7,489 nucleotides of DNA. It comes from Candidatus Sulfotelmatobacter sp. GTDB taxonomy: Bacteria; Acidobacteriota; Terriglobia; Terriglobales; Acidobacteriaceae. The notes beneath the pieces are model-generated. The model ran no database searches. It saw only the letters and a list, made by a program, of their open reading frames with translations, and was not told the DNA's origin. Of this stretch, positions 1-6,072 are shown one piece after another. The translations under genes and the position numbers were made by a program. How positions within the stretch are numbered: position 1 is the stretch's first letter; every line of letters starts with the position of its first letter. The stretch spans positions 1 through 7,489 of the forward strand of contig JASICF010000112.1 in NCBI GenBank assembly GCA_030044775.1, written 5' to 3'.

Positions 1-1978
1 TGATGCCGGAGTGGTCCAGCAAGAGACCGGTTGCGCGGTCTAACTCGATCATCGATTTCTCATAGGCTGCTTTGGCCGAAACCAAATTCGACTCCGAAGT
101 TGTCAGCACCGACGCGTCCTGCAAGATCGCGGTGGTTGTGGTGAGCCCGACTTTCAGTTTTTGCTGATCGGCATCGAGAGTCTGTCGTGCCAGGTCGACG
201 GCCGATTGCGCCGCCTCGACGGCAACGCGGTTCTGTTTCACATCGAACTGCGCGTTACGCACTTCGATGCGGACTTGATTTTCCAGTTGGTGCAGCCGCA
301 CCTGCGCCTGGCGAAGTTCCAGCACAGACCGAACCTGGTCGGCCTGCGCTTCGCGATTACGCAACGGGATGCTCAACGTCAAACCGAGGCCTTTATCGGG
401 AGCCGATGAATTAACGAGTTGGTTGAGGGCGTTCCCGTACCCGACTGAGTTTGCGGTCTGAAACGGTGGAGGCAGGGTTGGCGGCGTATAGCAATACTTC
501 GCCGCGGGTTCAACGGCACAATTCGGCAGAGCCGAATTTACATTTCCCCCGACGCCTGCTCCGCCGTAATAGGCGAACGCGTTAAGAGTAGGAAGCAGAG
601 CGTTTCGCACCGCCTTGGCGTTAAGATCGCGAGAGTTGAGATCGATGCGCGACTCTACCAGTTCGGCGCGATGATTGAGCGCCTCGTTGATTAGATCCTG
701 CGCTGGAATGACGGGCTCCTGCTGCGGGACAAGCATCGCCGACGTGGGAATCACATCCGCTTCTGCTAGAGTCGGATCCTCGATGCTGCGGCTCACCGCA
801 TTCTTCATGAGCAACTCCTGCAACTGCAGGTTGTTCTGCGCAAGAATCAGATTCTGTTGATCCGTTGAAACTGTGCTCTCCGCGCTCACCACCTGGATGG
901 GAGGAGCGGTGCCAACCTTGGCCTGTTTTTTGGAATCATCCAGCGCCTTCTGGGCGTAAGTCAGGGCTTCCTGCTGCACGCGAACGTTTTCGTAGGCATA
1001 GACCAGATCCCAGTACATATTTTCGACCTGGTCGACCGTCGTAATGATCTGCAGCCGAAACGCAACGTCGGTAATTTCGCGATTATTCTTAGCGATGCGA
1101 ATGAAGCGCAGATTGGGCAAACTCCCAAAGCCCTGCAGCAAATTTTGCGTCAATCGGAACTGGAAGTTCGTATTGACCAGCGGAGTGAGCTCGGTGGTGA
1201 TCAGATTCGAGGTCACGTGCGTATTGTCGAATGCAACACTCAATTCCGTTCCCCATTGAAATCCCTGCGTGTAGCCAAAGTTTGTGGTGTAAGTGTTTTG
1301 CGCCACCACTGGGACCGGACTGAAAAGGCTGGTGGAATCGGATTGGCTTTTATCGAGTTGCAGCGTTCCAGTGAGAACCGGATCGAAGCTGGTAATGGGC
1401 GATCCGATGCCGAGCGTCGAACTGACCAAGCCGTTGGTGCCGGTACCGACACCCGAGGCGGCGACGGTGGTGCCTCCAGTGCCCGAACCTACTGTGCCCC
1501 CGAGGCCGCCGACACCGCCTCCGGGAGTGTTCTGCACAATGCCGGCATTCACACCGAGAATGCTGGCGCCTGACTTGGCGCGCAGATAGTCGGTGGCGGC
1601 GATATTCAGGTTGTAACGCGCGATTTCGATATCGAGATTGTTTTCCAGTGCCAGCGCGACGGCGTCGTCAATGGAGAGATAAATCTTGCCGCCCTGCATC
1701 AGGGAGTCCATGCGCGGGGCATTGGCGAAATCCGGTTGCGGCAATGCCCGTCCCTCGTACGGCTTAAGAATGTTGGGAACAGTCGGTTGCGATTTCGCGT
1801 AATCCTCCAAGTGGATCGCCTGCGGTTGAGCCGATGTCGTTGCCGGTTGCGGCGCCGGCGCTGCCGGTACAGTCTGCGCGGACATCGTCAACCACGGCGA
1901 ACAGCCGATCACAGCAAATGCAGCCAGCCGCTGGACGGTACGCGCGGCCACACTTCTTCGGGGAGAAGGAACAGACAT
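1..1978 (-). CDS. TolC-family outer membrane channel protein, second tandem copy (3' end outside window)
   Basis: An open frame runs on the minus strand from the ATG at 1978-1976 to the left edge without a stop (659 codons visible). The start is supported by AAGGAG (1986-1991) seven bases upstream. The protein begins with a basic stretch and a hydrophobic segment (about residues 18-32), an export signal. Cys26 in VIGC resembles a lipobox, so it could be a lipoprotein like OprM-type channels; a signal peptidase I site near MSA-QT is the alternative. A Pro/Ala/Gln-rich linker follows, then the first outer-membrane-efflux repeat (LALENNLDIEIARYNLN), a Gly-rich insertion at about residues 150-180, FDPVLTGTLQ, barrel strands, long helices (VDQVENMYWDLVYAYEN) and the second repeat ending near ELDRATGLLLD. 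It aligns throughout with the neighbouring copy at 2160-4259; for example 38 of 43 residues match from HRAELVESR to GAGVGG. The family forms trimeric outer-membrane tunnels for efflux or type I secretion. Comparison with the neighbour suggests only some tens of residues are missing. The substrate cannot be told from the sequence. Confidence 0.93.
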   Translation of the reverse strand, partial: MSVPSPRRSVAARTVQRLAAFAVIGCSPWLTMSAQTVPAAPAPQPATTSAQPQAIHLEDYAKSQPTVPNILKPYEGRALPQPDFANAPRMDSLMQGGKIYLSIDDAVALALENNLDIEIARYNLNIAATDYLRAKSGASILGVNAGIVQNTPGGGVGGLGGTVGSGTGGTTVAASGVGTGTNGLVSSTLGIGSPITSFDPVLTGTLQLDKSQSDSTSLFSPVPVVAQNTYTTNFGYTQGFQWGTELSVAFDNTHVTSNLITTELTPLVNTNFQFRLTQNLLQGFGSLPNLRFIRIAKNNREITDVAFRLQIITTVDQVENMYWDLVYAYENVRVQQEALTYAQKALDDSKKQAKVGTAPPIQVVSAESTVSTDQQNLILAQNNLQLQELLMKNAVSRSIEDPTLAEADVIPTSAMLVPQQEPVIPAQDLINEALNHRAELVESRIDLNSRDLNAKAVRNALLPTLNAFAYYGGAGVGGNVNSALPNCAVEPAAKYCYTPPTLPPPFQTANSVGYGNALNQLVNSSAPDKGLGLTLSIPLRNREAQADQVRSVLELRQAQVRLHQLENQVRIEVRNAQFDVKQNRVAVEAAQSAVDLARQTLDADQQKLKVGLTTTTAILQDASVLTTSESNLVSAKAAYEKSMIELDRATGLLLDHSGI

Positions 1979-2120
1979 AATTCGTCTCCTTGAGTAGAAC
2001 AGGAATGCGTTTGAACTGAGATATGCGTCGGATGCTGGCGCAAAAAATGCAATGCGTCTCTCCATCTTAGCGGGACCACCACGGTGCACGAGAGCGGAGA
2101 TTGTAAAGAATTGTTAGAAA

Positions 2121-2145
2121 TCAGGCACGGAGCGGCCATGCCTGA
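2121..2145 (-). terminator. Stem-loop after the first TolC gene: weak terminator or attenuator
   Basis: On the minus strand TCAGGCATGG and CCGTGCCTGA form a 10-bp stem (one G-U pair) around the five-base loop CCGCT. It starts about 14 nt after the TAG stop of the upstream TolC gene and is followed by TTTCT, a short and imperfect U-tract. It may end or reduce transcription before the second TolC copy. The rest of this 181-bp gap contains a TACAAT hexamer just beyond the hairpin but no good -35, so a separate promoter for the second gene is not established. Confidence 0.4.
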
Positions 2146-2159
2146 AATTTTGACGGTAT

Positions 2160-4259
2160 CTACTGAGGCGGTTCGTTTGTGCCCGCTTGGGGCGCCGGTT
2201 GCGCGACCGAGGGCAGGCTCTTGCGTGGCGTGATGTAGGGTGCGCTGGGCATGCGAGTAACCTGGCCACGCACCGCATCGTCGATGCTGACGTGATCGTC
2301 ATCCAGGAGTGTGCCGGTGGCGCGGGCCAGTTCGACGCGCGATTTTTCGTAGGCGACGGTAGCATTGACCAGCGTCGACTCGGCGGTCGCAAGCTGGCTC
2401 TGGTATTGCAGGACCAGTGTTGTCGTGGAAGTGCCGAATTGATATTTCTTCTGCTCGGCATCCAGGGATTCGCGGGCTAGGTCGAGAGCGGCTTTCGCGG
2501 AGTCCACGCTGGCCCTGTTTTGCTGGACGGCGTACTGTGCGTTGCGAACTTCGATTCCCACTTGATTCTCGATTTGTTGCAGACGCATCTGCGCCTGGCG
2601 GAATTCCAGTTCAGATCGGATTTGCACCGCTTGTGCGGCGCGATTGCGTATCGGGATGCTAAGCGTTAGGCCAATCCCCTTGTCGGGATTTGTAGAGTCA
2701 ACTAATTGGTTCAGCGTAGGTCCGATGGGGGTAGTCGGGAAGATCGGCTCGGGGTTGCTCGCACTCAGCGGGCCAGGGGCGGCGCAGCCAAATGCTCGCT
2801 GCAGCTCCGTCTCTGGCGTCGAGCACTCGTTCGCCGGATTCTGGCTGCCGCCGACGCCAGCTCCACCGTAATACGCGAACAGATTCAAGGTTGGGAGAAG
2901 AGCGCTCCGTACTGCGCGATTGCTCAAGTCGCGGCTGTTGAGATCGATGCGCGACTCCACGAGCTCCGCGCGATGCCGCAGCGCATCGTTGATCAGATCC
3001 TCAGTGGGCACCACGGGCTCTTGCGCAGGAATATCCATGGTCGAAGATGGAATTACTTCTGCTGTTGCCAACGCAGGGTCTTTTAATGTGCGGGTGAGGG
3101 CGTTTTTCATGAGCAGTTGCTCAAGCTGCAGGTTGGTTTGCGCCGCGGTTACCAGTTGTTGATCCTGCGCAACCGTGCTTTGCGCCCGAACAACCTCGAT
3201 GGGGGCGAGACTGCCGATTTCGACCTGCTTCTTGGTGTCCGAGAGAGTTTTCTGCGCGAAAGCCAGCGATTCATTTTGTACGCGGGCATTCTCGTAGGCG
3301 TAGACCAGATCCCAATAAATATTCTCGATCTGGTCGACCGAGTCGATGATCTGCAAGCGGAACGCAACATCGGAGATTTCGCGGTTATTCTTCGCGATAC
3401 GAATGAAGCGCGTGTTCGCCGCGAAGCCCATGCCTTGCAGAATCGGCTGGGTGATCGTTGCTCTAAAGTTCGAGTTTAGGGCCGGACTGACGCTCGAGAA
3501 AAAGCTGTTCGTCGTTTGCCGCTGGTTATTGAAGCCGACCGAAAGATTCATGCCCCAGTGGAATGCCTGGTTGTAGGCGAAATTAACTGTCCCCGTATTC
3601 TGAACGAGACTTGTATCAGGCAGAACTCCCTGGAAGATGCTGGTTGCAGTTTGGCTCAGATGATCGTCCTGTAACGTTCCGGTCAGCACGGGATCGAATG
3701 GACCAATCGTCGGTCCAACACCGAGAGTCGAACTTACCAGACCGTTAGTGCCGGCGCCGATGCCGCCCGCGCCGAGACTGGTACCGCCGCTCGCCGCTCC
3801 CGAGTTGGCTCCAATTCCGCCCACCCCACCGCCGGGCGTGTTCAAAACTGTGCCGCTCGGCGTGCCGAGAATGGATGCTCCTGCGCGGGCACGCAGCACA
3901 TCGGTATCGGCAATGTTGAGGTTGTAGCGGGCGATTGCGATGTCGAGATTATTTTCCAGCGACAGCGCAATGGCATCGTTGAGCGAAAGATAGAGCTTGC
4001 CATCGTGCATCAAATCCTCGACGCGCGGGGAGTTGCTCAAATCCGGCGGAGGCAAATGGCGCGGCACATAAGGTGCGATTGGATTGGGGAAATGCGGCGC
4101 CGGCTTCGAATAATCCACCATGGGCAGTGGACGGGTCTCCGGAGTATTTTGCGGCACAGGCGTCGCCGGCGCCTCTTGAGCGCCGCACAGCATCGACATT
4201 CCCAATAGAACTGCGGCGATCGTCAGCCGCGTAACCGATTTGAAACATGGCAATAGCAT
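2160..4259 (-). CDS. TolC-family outer membrane channel protein, first tandem copy
   Basis: Complete 699-aa protein. The ATG start is supported by GGAG (4268-4271) eight bases upstream; the stop is TAG at 2160-2162. Visible parts: an export signal (hydrophobic about residues 12-25, likely cleavage near CGA-QE); a Pro-rich linker to about residue 80; the first outer-membrane-efflux repeat from about residue 89 (YLSLNDAIALSLENN); a Gly-rich insertion at 143-170 with 14 Gly in 28 residues; FDPVLTGTLQ (188-197); barrel strands at about 223-275; long helices (VDQIENIYWDLVYAYENARV, near 308-327); a second repeat beginning near 420; a surface-loop insertion after FAYYGGAGVGG with Cys479 and Cys492; and a final helix pair and a Pro-rich tail. 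Classical TolC is about 490 aa, so this is long because of the linker and insertions. Such proteins form the outer-membrane tunnel of tripartite efflux pumps or type I secretion systems. It is probably cotranscribed with the paralogue downstream. No pump or adaptor gene is adjacent in view, so the substrate is unknown. Confidence 0.95.
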   Translation of the reverse strand: MLLPCFKSVTRLTIAAVLLGMSMLCGAQEAPATPVPQNTPETRPLPMVDYSKPAPHFPNPIAPYVPRHLPPPDLSNSPRVEDLMHDGKLYLSLNDAIALSLENNLDIAIARYNLNIADTDVLRARAGASILGTPSGTVLNTPGGGVGGIGANSGAASGGTSLGAGGIGAGTNGLVSSTLGVGPTIGPFDPVLTGTLQDDHLSQTATSIFQGVLPDTSLVQNTGTVNFAYNQAFHWGMNLSVGFNNQRQTTNSFFSSVSPALNSNFRATITQPILQGMGFAANTRFIRIAKNNREISDVAFRLQIIDSVDQIENIYWDLVYAYENARVQNESLAFAQKTLSDTKKQVEIGSLAPIEVVRAQSTVAQDQQLVTAAQTNLQLEQLLMKNALTRTLKDPALATAEVIPSSTMDIPAQEPVVPTEDLINDALRHRAELVESRIDLNSRDLSNRAVRSALLPTLNLFAYYGGAGVGGSQNPANECSTPETELQRAFGCAAPGPLSASNPEPIFPTTPIGPTLNQLVDSTNPDKGIGLTLSIPIRNRAAQAVQIRSELEFRQAQMRLQQIENQVGIEVRNAQYAVQQNRASVDSAKAALDLARESLDAEQKKYQFGTSTTTLVLQYQSQLATAESTLVNATVAYEKSRVELARATGTLLDDDHVSIDDAVRGQVTRMPSAPYITPRKSLPSVAQPAPQAGTNEPPQ

Positions 4260-4273
4260 CTACTTTTCTCCGT

Positions 4274-4305
4274 CTCAAATAATGCGCGAGGCAAGGATTA
4301 TTGAG
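4274..4305 (-). promoter_or_regulatory. Inverted repeat immediately upstream of the TolC Shine-Dalgarno
   Basis: The plus strand shows CTCAAATAAT (4274-4283), 13 bases, then ATTATTGAG (4297-4305). The arms are complementary over nine pairs with one bulged A. In the TolC mRNA this hairpin ends two bases before GGAG. It could be an operator for a dimeric repressor, as efflux genes often have, or an RNA structure affecting ribosome access. A second small hairpin, TCGCT-TTC-AGCGA (4308-4320), sits just upstream. The function is inferred only from position and symmetry. Confidence 0.35.
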
Positions 4306-4327
4306 TTTCGCTTTCAGCGATCTTCCT

Positions 4328-4357
4328 GTGATAAGACTGCAGATCTCCAAAACTCAA
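4328..4357 (-). promoter_or_regulatory. Candidate sigma-70-type promoter for the TolC genes
   Basis: On the minus strand TTGAGT (4357-4352) and TATCAC (4333-4328) are separated by 18 bases, each matching four of six consensus positions. Transcription would begin near 4321, leaving a leader of about 60 nt that includes the inverted repeat at 4274-4305. The match is weak and could be chance. Confidence 0.25.
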
Positions 4358-4370
4358 AGTCTGTTACGCA

Positions 4371-4432
4371 ATCCCAGGGTCTAGGGTTCCTTAAATCCTG
4401 GGTCTTAAATCTGAGGTTCCTGAGTCAGAACT
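4371..4432. repeat. Patch of shuffled short direct repeats
   Basis: Several short words recur here: GGGTCT at 4377-4382 and 4400-4405, CTTAAATC at 4390-4397 and 4404-4411, and GGTTCC at 4385-4390 and 4415-4420. CCCAGG and CCTGGG also face each other across 18 bases. The spacing differs for each word (23, 14 and 30 bp), so this is not a regular tandem array; it looks like a decayed simple repeat or a cluster of binding sites. It lies just upstream of the candidate TolC promoter. Confidence 0.5.
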
Positions 4433-4703
4433 GCCTGCGCCCCTTTTCCAACCGATTTCTCCTCAGCTCTCCGGCGCGGCGGTCAAAATCGAAAAGTGGA
4501 GCGGTCTCGGAGGAAAATTAAAACGCACCAGTATATCTGAGGGAGAGCGCCTCCTCTTAGAACTGCTAGCACGCTGAAACTGATAAAGTGCTGACCAACG
4601 CTGTCCAGCTTTTGGACGCGCGAAGGGATGCCGGGGTGGCGTTCGCTCCCGAGCGTGAAAGGCATTGGATGAAGCGGCGAACTCGCGGGACTCGAAAGAT
4701 CGC

Positions 4704-5456
4704 ATGCGCAATCTCAAGCTGATTCTCTCCTACGACGGATCGGAATTTGCCGGATGGCAGGTGCAGCCCGACTCCCCAACGGTGCAGGGCACACTCGCCT
4801 CAGCCATTGGACGAATTACTGGCGAAAAGGTCTTGCCGCAGGGCTCGGGAAGGACCGATGCAGGGGTTCACGCCTTGGCCCAGGTTGTCACATTCGTGAC
4901 GGAATCATCGGTTCCAGCTGCGAATTTTGGGAAAGCCCTGAACGATCTTTTGCCGTCCTCCATTCGTGTCCTTGAAGTTGTTGAGGTGGATTCCCGCTTT
5001 CACGCGCGCAAATCCGCGCGCGGCAAGACCTATCGCTATCGAATTTATCGTGCAGGGATTTGCCCGCCATTTCTCGCGCGGTATGTGTGGCATTACCCGT
5101 TTCCGTTGGAGGAAGCTTCGATGGAGGAAGCTGCGCGACTGCTTGTTGGCGAGCACGACTTTACCTCGTTCACCGCTGTCGATCCCGAGCGCGGCAGCGA
5201 GGATGCACCCCCGTCGAATGTGCGTACTATTTTCTCTTCGGCTTGGGGGCGGCAGGACGATGAATTGGTTTATACCGTAAAGGGCAATGGGTTTCTTCAC
5301 CACATGGTCAGAAACCTGGTAGGGACATTTATATTGGTGGGCAAGGGCACGTTGCAGCCGAATGATATTGCGCGCATCCTGGGAGCCCGCAACCGCTCGG
5401 CGGCGGGAGCGACGGCTCCGGCAAACGGACTGTATTTAGTGAACGTACAATACTGA
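4704..5456 (+). CDS. truA: tRNA pseudouridine(38-40) synthase TruA
   Basis: TruA isomerises uridines 38-40 in the anticodon arm of many tRNAs to pseudouridine and acts in the cytosol without a cofactor. The 250-aa product has the family's usual length. It opens with LKLILSYDGSEFAGWQ, followed by the signature GSGRTDAGVHA, in which the Asp (residue 52) is the catalytic aspartate, equivalent to Asp60 of E. coli TruA. Further family blocks are FHARKSARGKTYRYRI (RNA-binding and active-site Arg/Tyr region), GEHDFTSFTA, and the C-terminal NGFLHHMVRNLVGT. I chose the ATG at 4704 because family homology begins right there. The longer in-frame start at 4665 is a TTG whose AAAGG motif is only two bases away, and it would add 13 polar residues. 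The ribosome site before 4704 (GAAAG) is weak. The gene is divergent from the TolC pair, and 146 bp separate its stop from the next gene, so it may be transcribed alone. Confidence 0.97.
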   Translation: MRNLKLILSYDGSEFAGWQVQPDSPTVQGTLASAIGRITGEKVLPQGSGRTDAGVHALAQVVTFVTESSVPAANFGKALNDLLPSSIRVLEVVEVDSRFHARKSARGKTYRYRIYRAGICPPFLARYVWHYPFPLEEASMEEAARLLVGEHDFTSFTAVDPERGSEDAPPSNVRTIFSSAWGRQDDELVYTVKGNGFLHHMVRNLVGTFILVGKGTLQPNDIARILGARNRSAAGATAPANGLYLVNVQY

Positions 5457-5464
5457 ATCGTACC

Positions 5465-5486
5465 TCGCTGCCCTGTTGCGGAGCGA
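5465..5486 (+). other. Small stem-loop after truA
   Basis: TCGCT-G-CC and GG-AGCGA pair as a seven-base-pair stem with one bulged G and a seven-base loop, starting nine bases after the truA stop. No U-tract follows, so it is not a standard intrinsic terminator; it could protect the 3' end or be chance. Confidence 0.2.
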
Positions 5487-5527
5487 TGTGGGTAATGCGC
5501 AAGAAGCTGTGAGCAGTGCATTCGGGT

Positions 5528-5533
5528 TACAAT
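5528..5533 (+). promoter_or_regulatory. Candidate -10 element for the cluster downstream of truA
   Basis: TACAAT matches five of six bases of the -10 consensus and lies about 70 bases before the probable TTG start at 5603. No good -35 is found at 16-18 bp upstream (AGCTGT at 17), so this would be a weak or activator-dependent promoter. Confidence 0.25.
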
Positions 5534-5602
5534 GGCGCTCGTAGAGCCGAATTCGGCGGCCTTGCGCCGGAGATTCGAGGCTCGCAGAATCGAGGAAAGT
5601 CA

Positions 5603-5941
5603 TTGGCGACTGGCGAAACCATGGTGGTAAGCACGCAGACTCCAGCCCAGCTCCCGCATCATAAAGTCAAAATTAAAAAGGCAAGGCAACGCGCCTGCAA
5701 TGAGAAGGACGAAAAAGGCAAGTATTGCGGCGGGCACTTAAAACGCTGGTTCTATGGCGTCGATGTGGTCGAACGCGACTGCGGCGACATTGAAAAGGCC
5801 TGGGGACCCGATGCCGAGGTCTATCGTTGCGAGAACTGTCGCGCTCTGTATTTGCCAAATCCTGAAGACCCGAAGGTGAATGTTGCCGGCGAGGGCACCA
5901 AATCTGTGTTCGGGCTGACCTTGCCGCCGAAAGAGAAATGA
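5603..5941 (+). CDS. Small Cys-containing protein, possibly zinc-binding (unknown function)
   Basis: This 112-aa protein is not one I can name. The frame is open from a GTG at 5516, but the best start is the TTG at 5603: AGGA (5593-5596) is six bases upstream. The first in-frame ATG (5621, seventh codon) has no comparable site. The N-terminus (about 1-30) is polar and basic (HHKVKIKKARQR). The core carries Cys32 and Cys42 (C-x9-C, then GGH), Cys60 in DCGD, and Cys76 and Cys79 in CENC, a pattern like a zinc ribbon; binding of a metal is inference. RWFYGVDVVERDCG and EVYRCENCRALYLPNP look like a folded core, and the tail VFGLTLPPKEK is short and charged. There is no signal peptide or membrane segment, so it is likely cytosolic. 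Its stop overlaps the ATG of the next small ORF (ATGA at 5938-5941), placing it first in a tight gene cluster. Confidence 0.8.
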   Translation: MATGETMVVSTQTPAQLPHHKVKIKKARQRACNEKDEKGKYCGGHLKRWFYGVDVVERDCGDIEKAWGPDAEVYRCENCRALYLPNPEDPKVNVAGEGTKSVFGLTLPPKEK

Positions 5942-6072
5942 GCGAACGGTTTGAGCCGCAACTGAAACCGGATCATCGATTCCTCTCCCTTTTGGGCAAG
6001 GATGGACCTCTTGCGAAGGTTTTTGGGCCGGCGGTTCGTATCTTGACGCTCGTAGCCCGCAGGTTTCCATGA
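5938..6072 (+). CDS. Candidate 44-aa small protein, ATGA-coupled to both neighbours
   Basis: The ATG at 5938-5940 overlaps the upstream stop TGA (5939-5941), and its own TGA (6070-6072) overlaps the ATG (6069-6071) of the isopropylmalate-synthase-like gene. The ORF thus exactly fills the gap between the two genes, with a four-base ATGA overlap at each end, the classic arrangement for translational coupling. The product starts MSERFEPQLKPDHRF and ends with a basic, potentially amphipathic helix, LAKVFGPAVRILTLVARRFP. There is no Cys, signal peptide or clear transmembrane segment, although the C-terminal helix might bind membrane or a partner. Third-position GC is about 25 of 44, near background, so codon use neither supports nor excludes it. 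No strong Shine-Dalgarno precedes it, as expected for reinitiation. A chance open frame is the main alternative. I do not recognise the sequence. Confidence 0.5.
   Translation: MSERFEPQLKPDHRFLSLLGKDGPLAKVFGPAVRILTLVARRFP

Larger units (their letters stand above)
4260..4703. other. Divergent intergenic region between the TolC pair and truA
   Basis: About 440 bp with no convincing gene. The left part contains the leader of the TolC transcript (candidate promoter, inverted repeat, Shine-Dalgarno), and 4371-4432 is a patch of short shuffled repeats. The right part (about 4440-4703) must contain the truA promoter, but I see no clear -35/-10 pair. A small stem, GTCCA and TGGAC around GCTTT, lies at about 4605-4619. 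Open frames here (4240-4521 plus, 4463-4717 minus) overlap real genes or their leaders, lack recognisable motifs and look like chance. Confidence 0.7.

Noticed and set aside
4381..4404. GGGTTCCTTAAATCC resembles the T-arm of a tRNA
   Set aside because: The loop and stem lengths do not fit, and no acceptor, D or anticodon arms can be built around it on either strand.
4240..4521. 93-codon plus-strand open frame in the divergent region
   Set aside because: It starts inside the TolC gene on the other strand, crosses that gene's leader and the repeat patch, and shows no motif or ribosome site.
4665..4703. Longer truA start (TTG at 4665)
   Set aside because: The start is TTG, the AAAGG motif is only two bases away, and the added 13 residues lie outside the conserved fold, which begins right after the ATG at 4704.
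4463..4717. 84-codon minus-strand open frame upstream of truA
   Set aside because: It overlaps the truA start in antisense, is rich in Arg, Ser and Pro as expected from chance reading, and has no recognisable domain.
5465..5486. Intrinsic terminator for truA
   Set aside because: The stem is short with a bulge and is not followed by a U-tract, so I list it only as a stem-loop.
5516..5602. Upstream GTG start for the Cys-containing protein
   Set aside because: It would place the candidate -10 TACAAT and the AGGA ribosome site inside the coding region, and the added 29 residues look unstructured.
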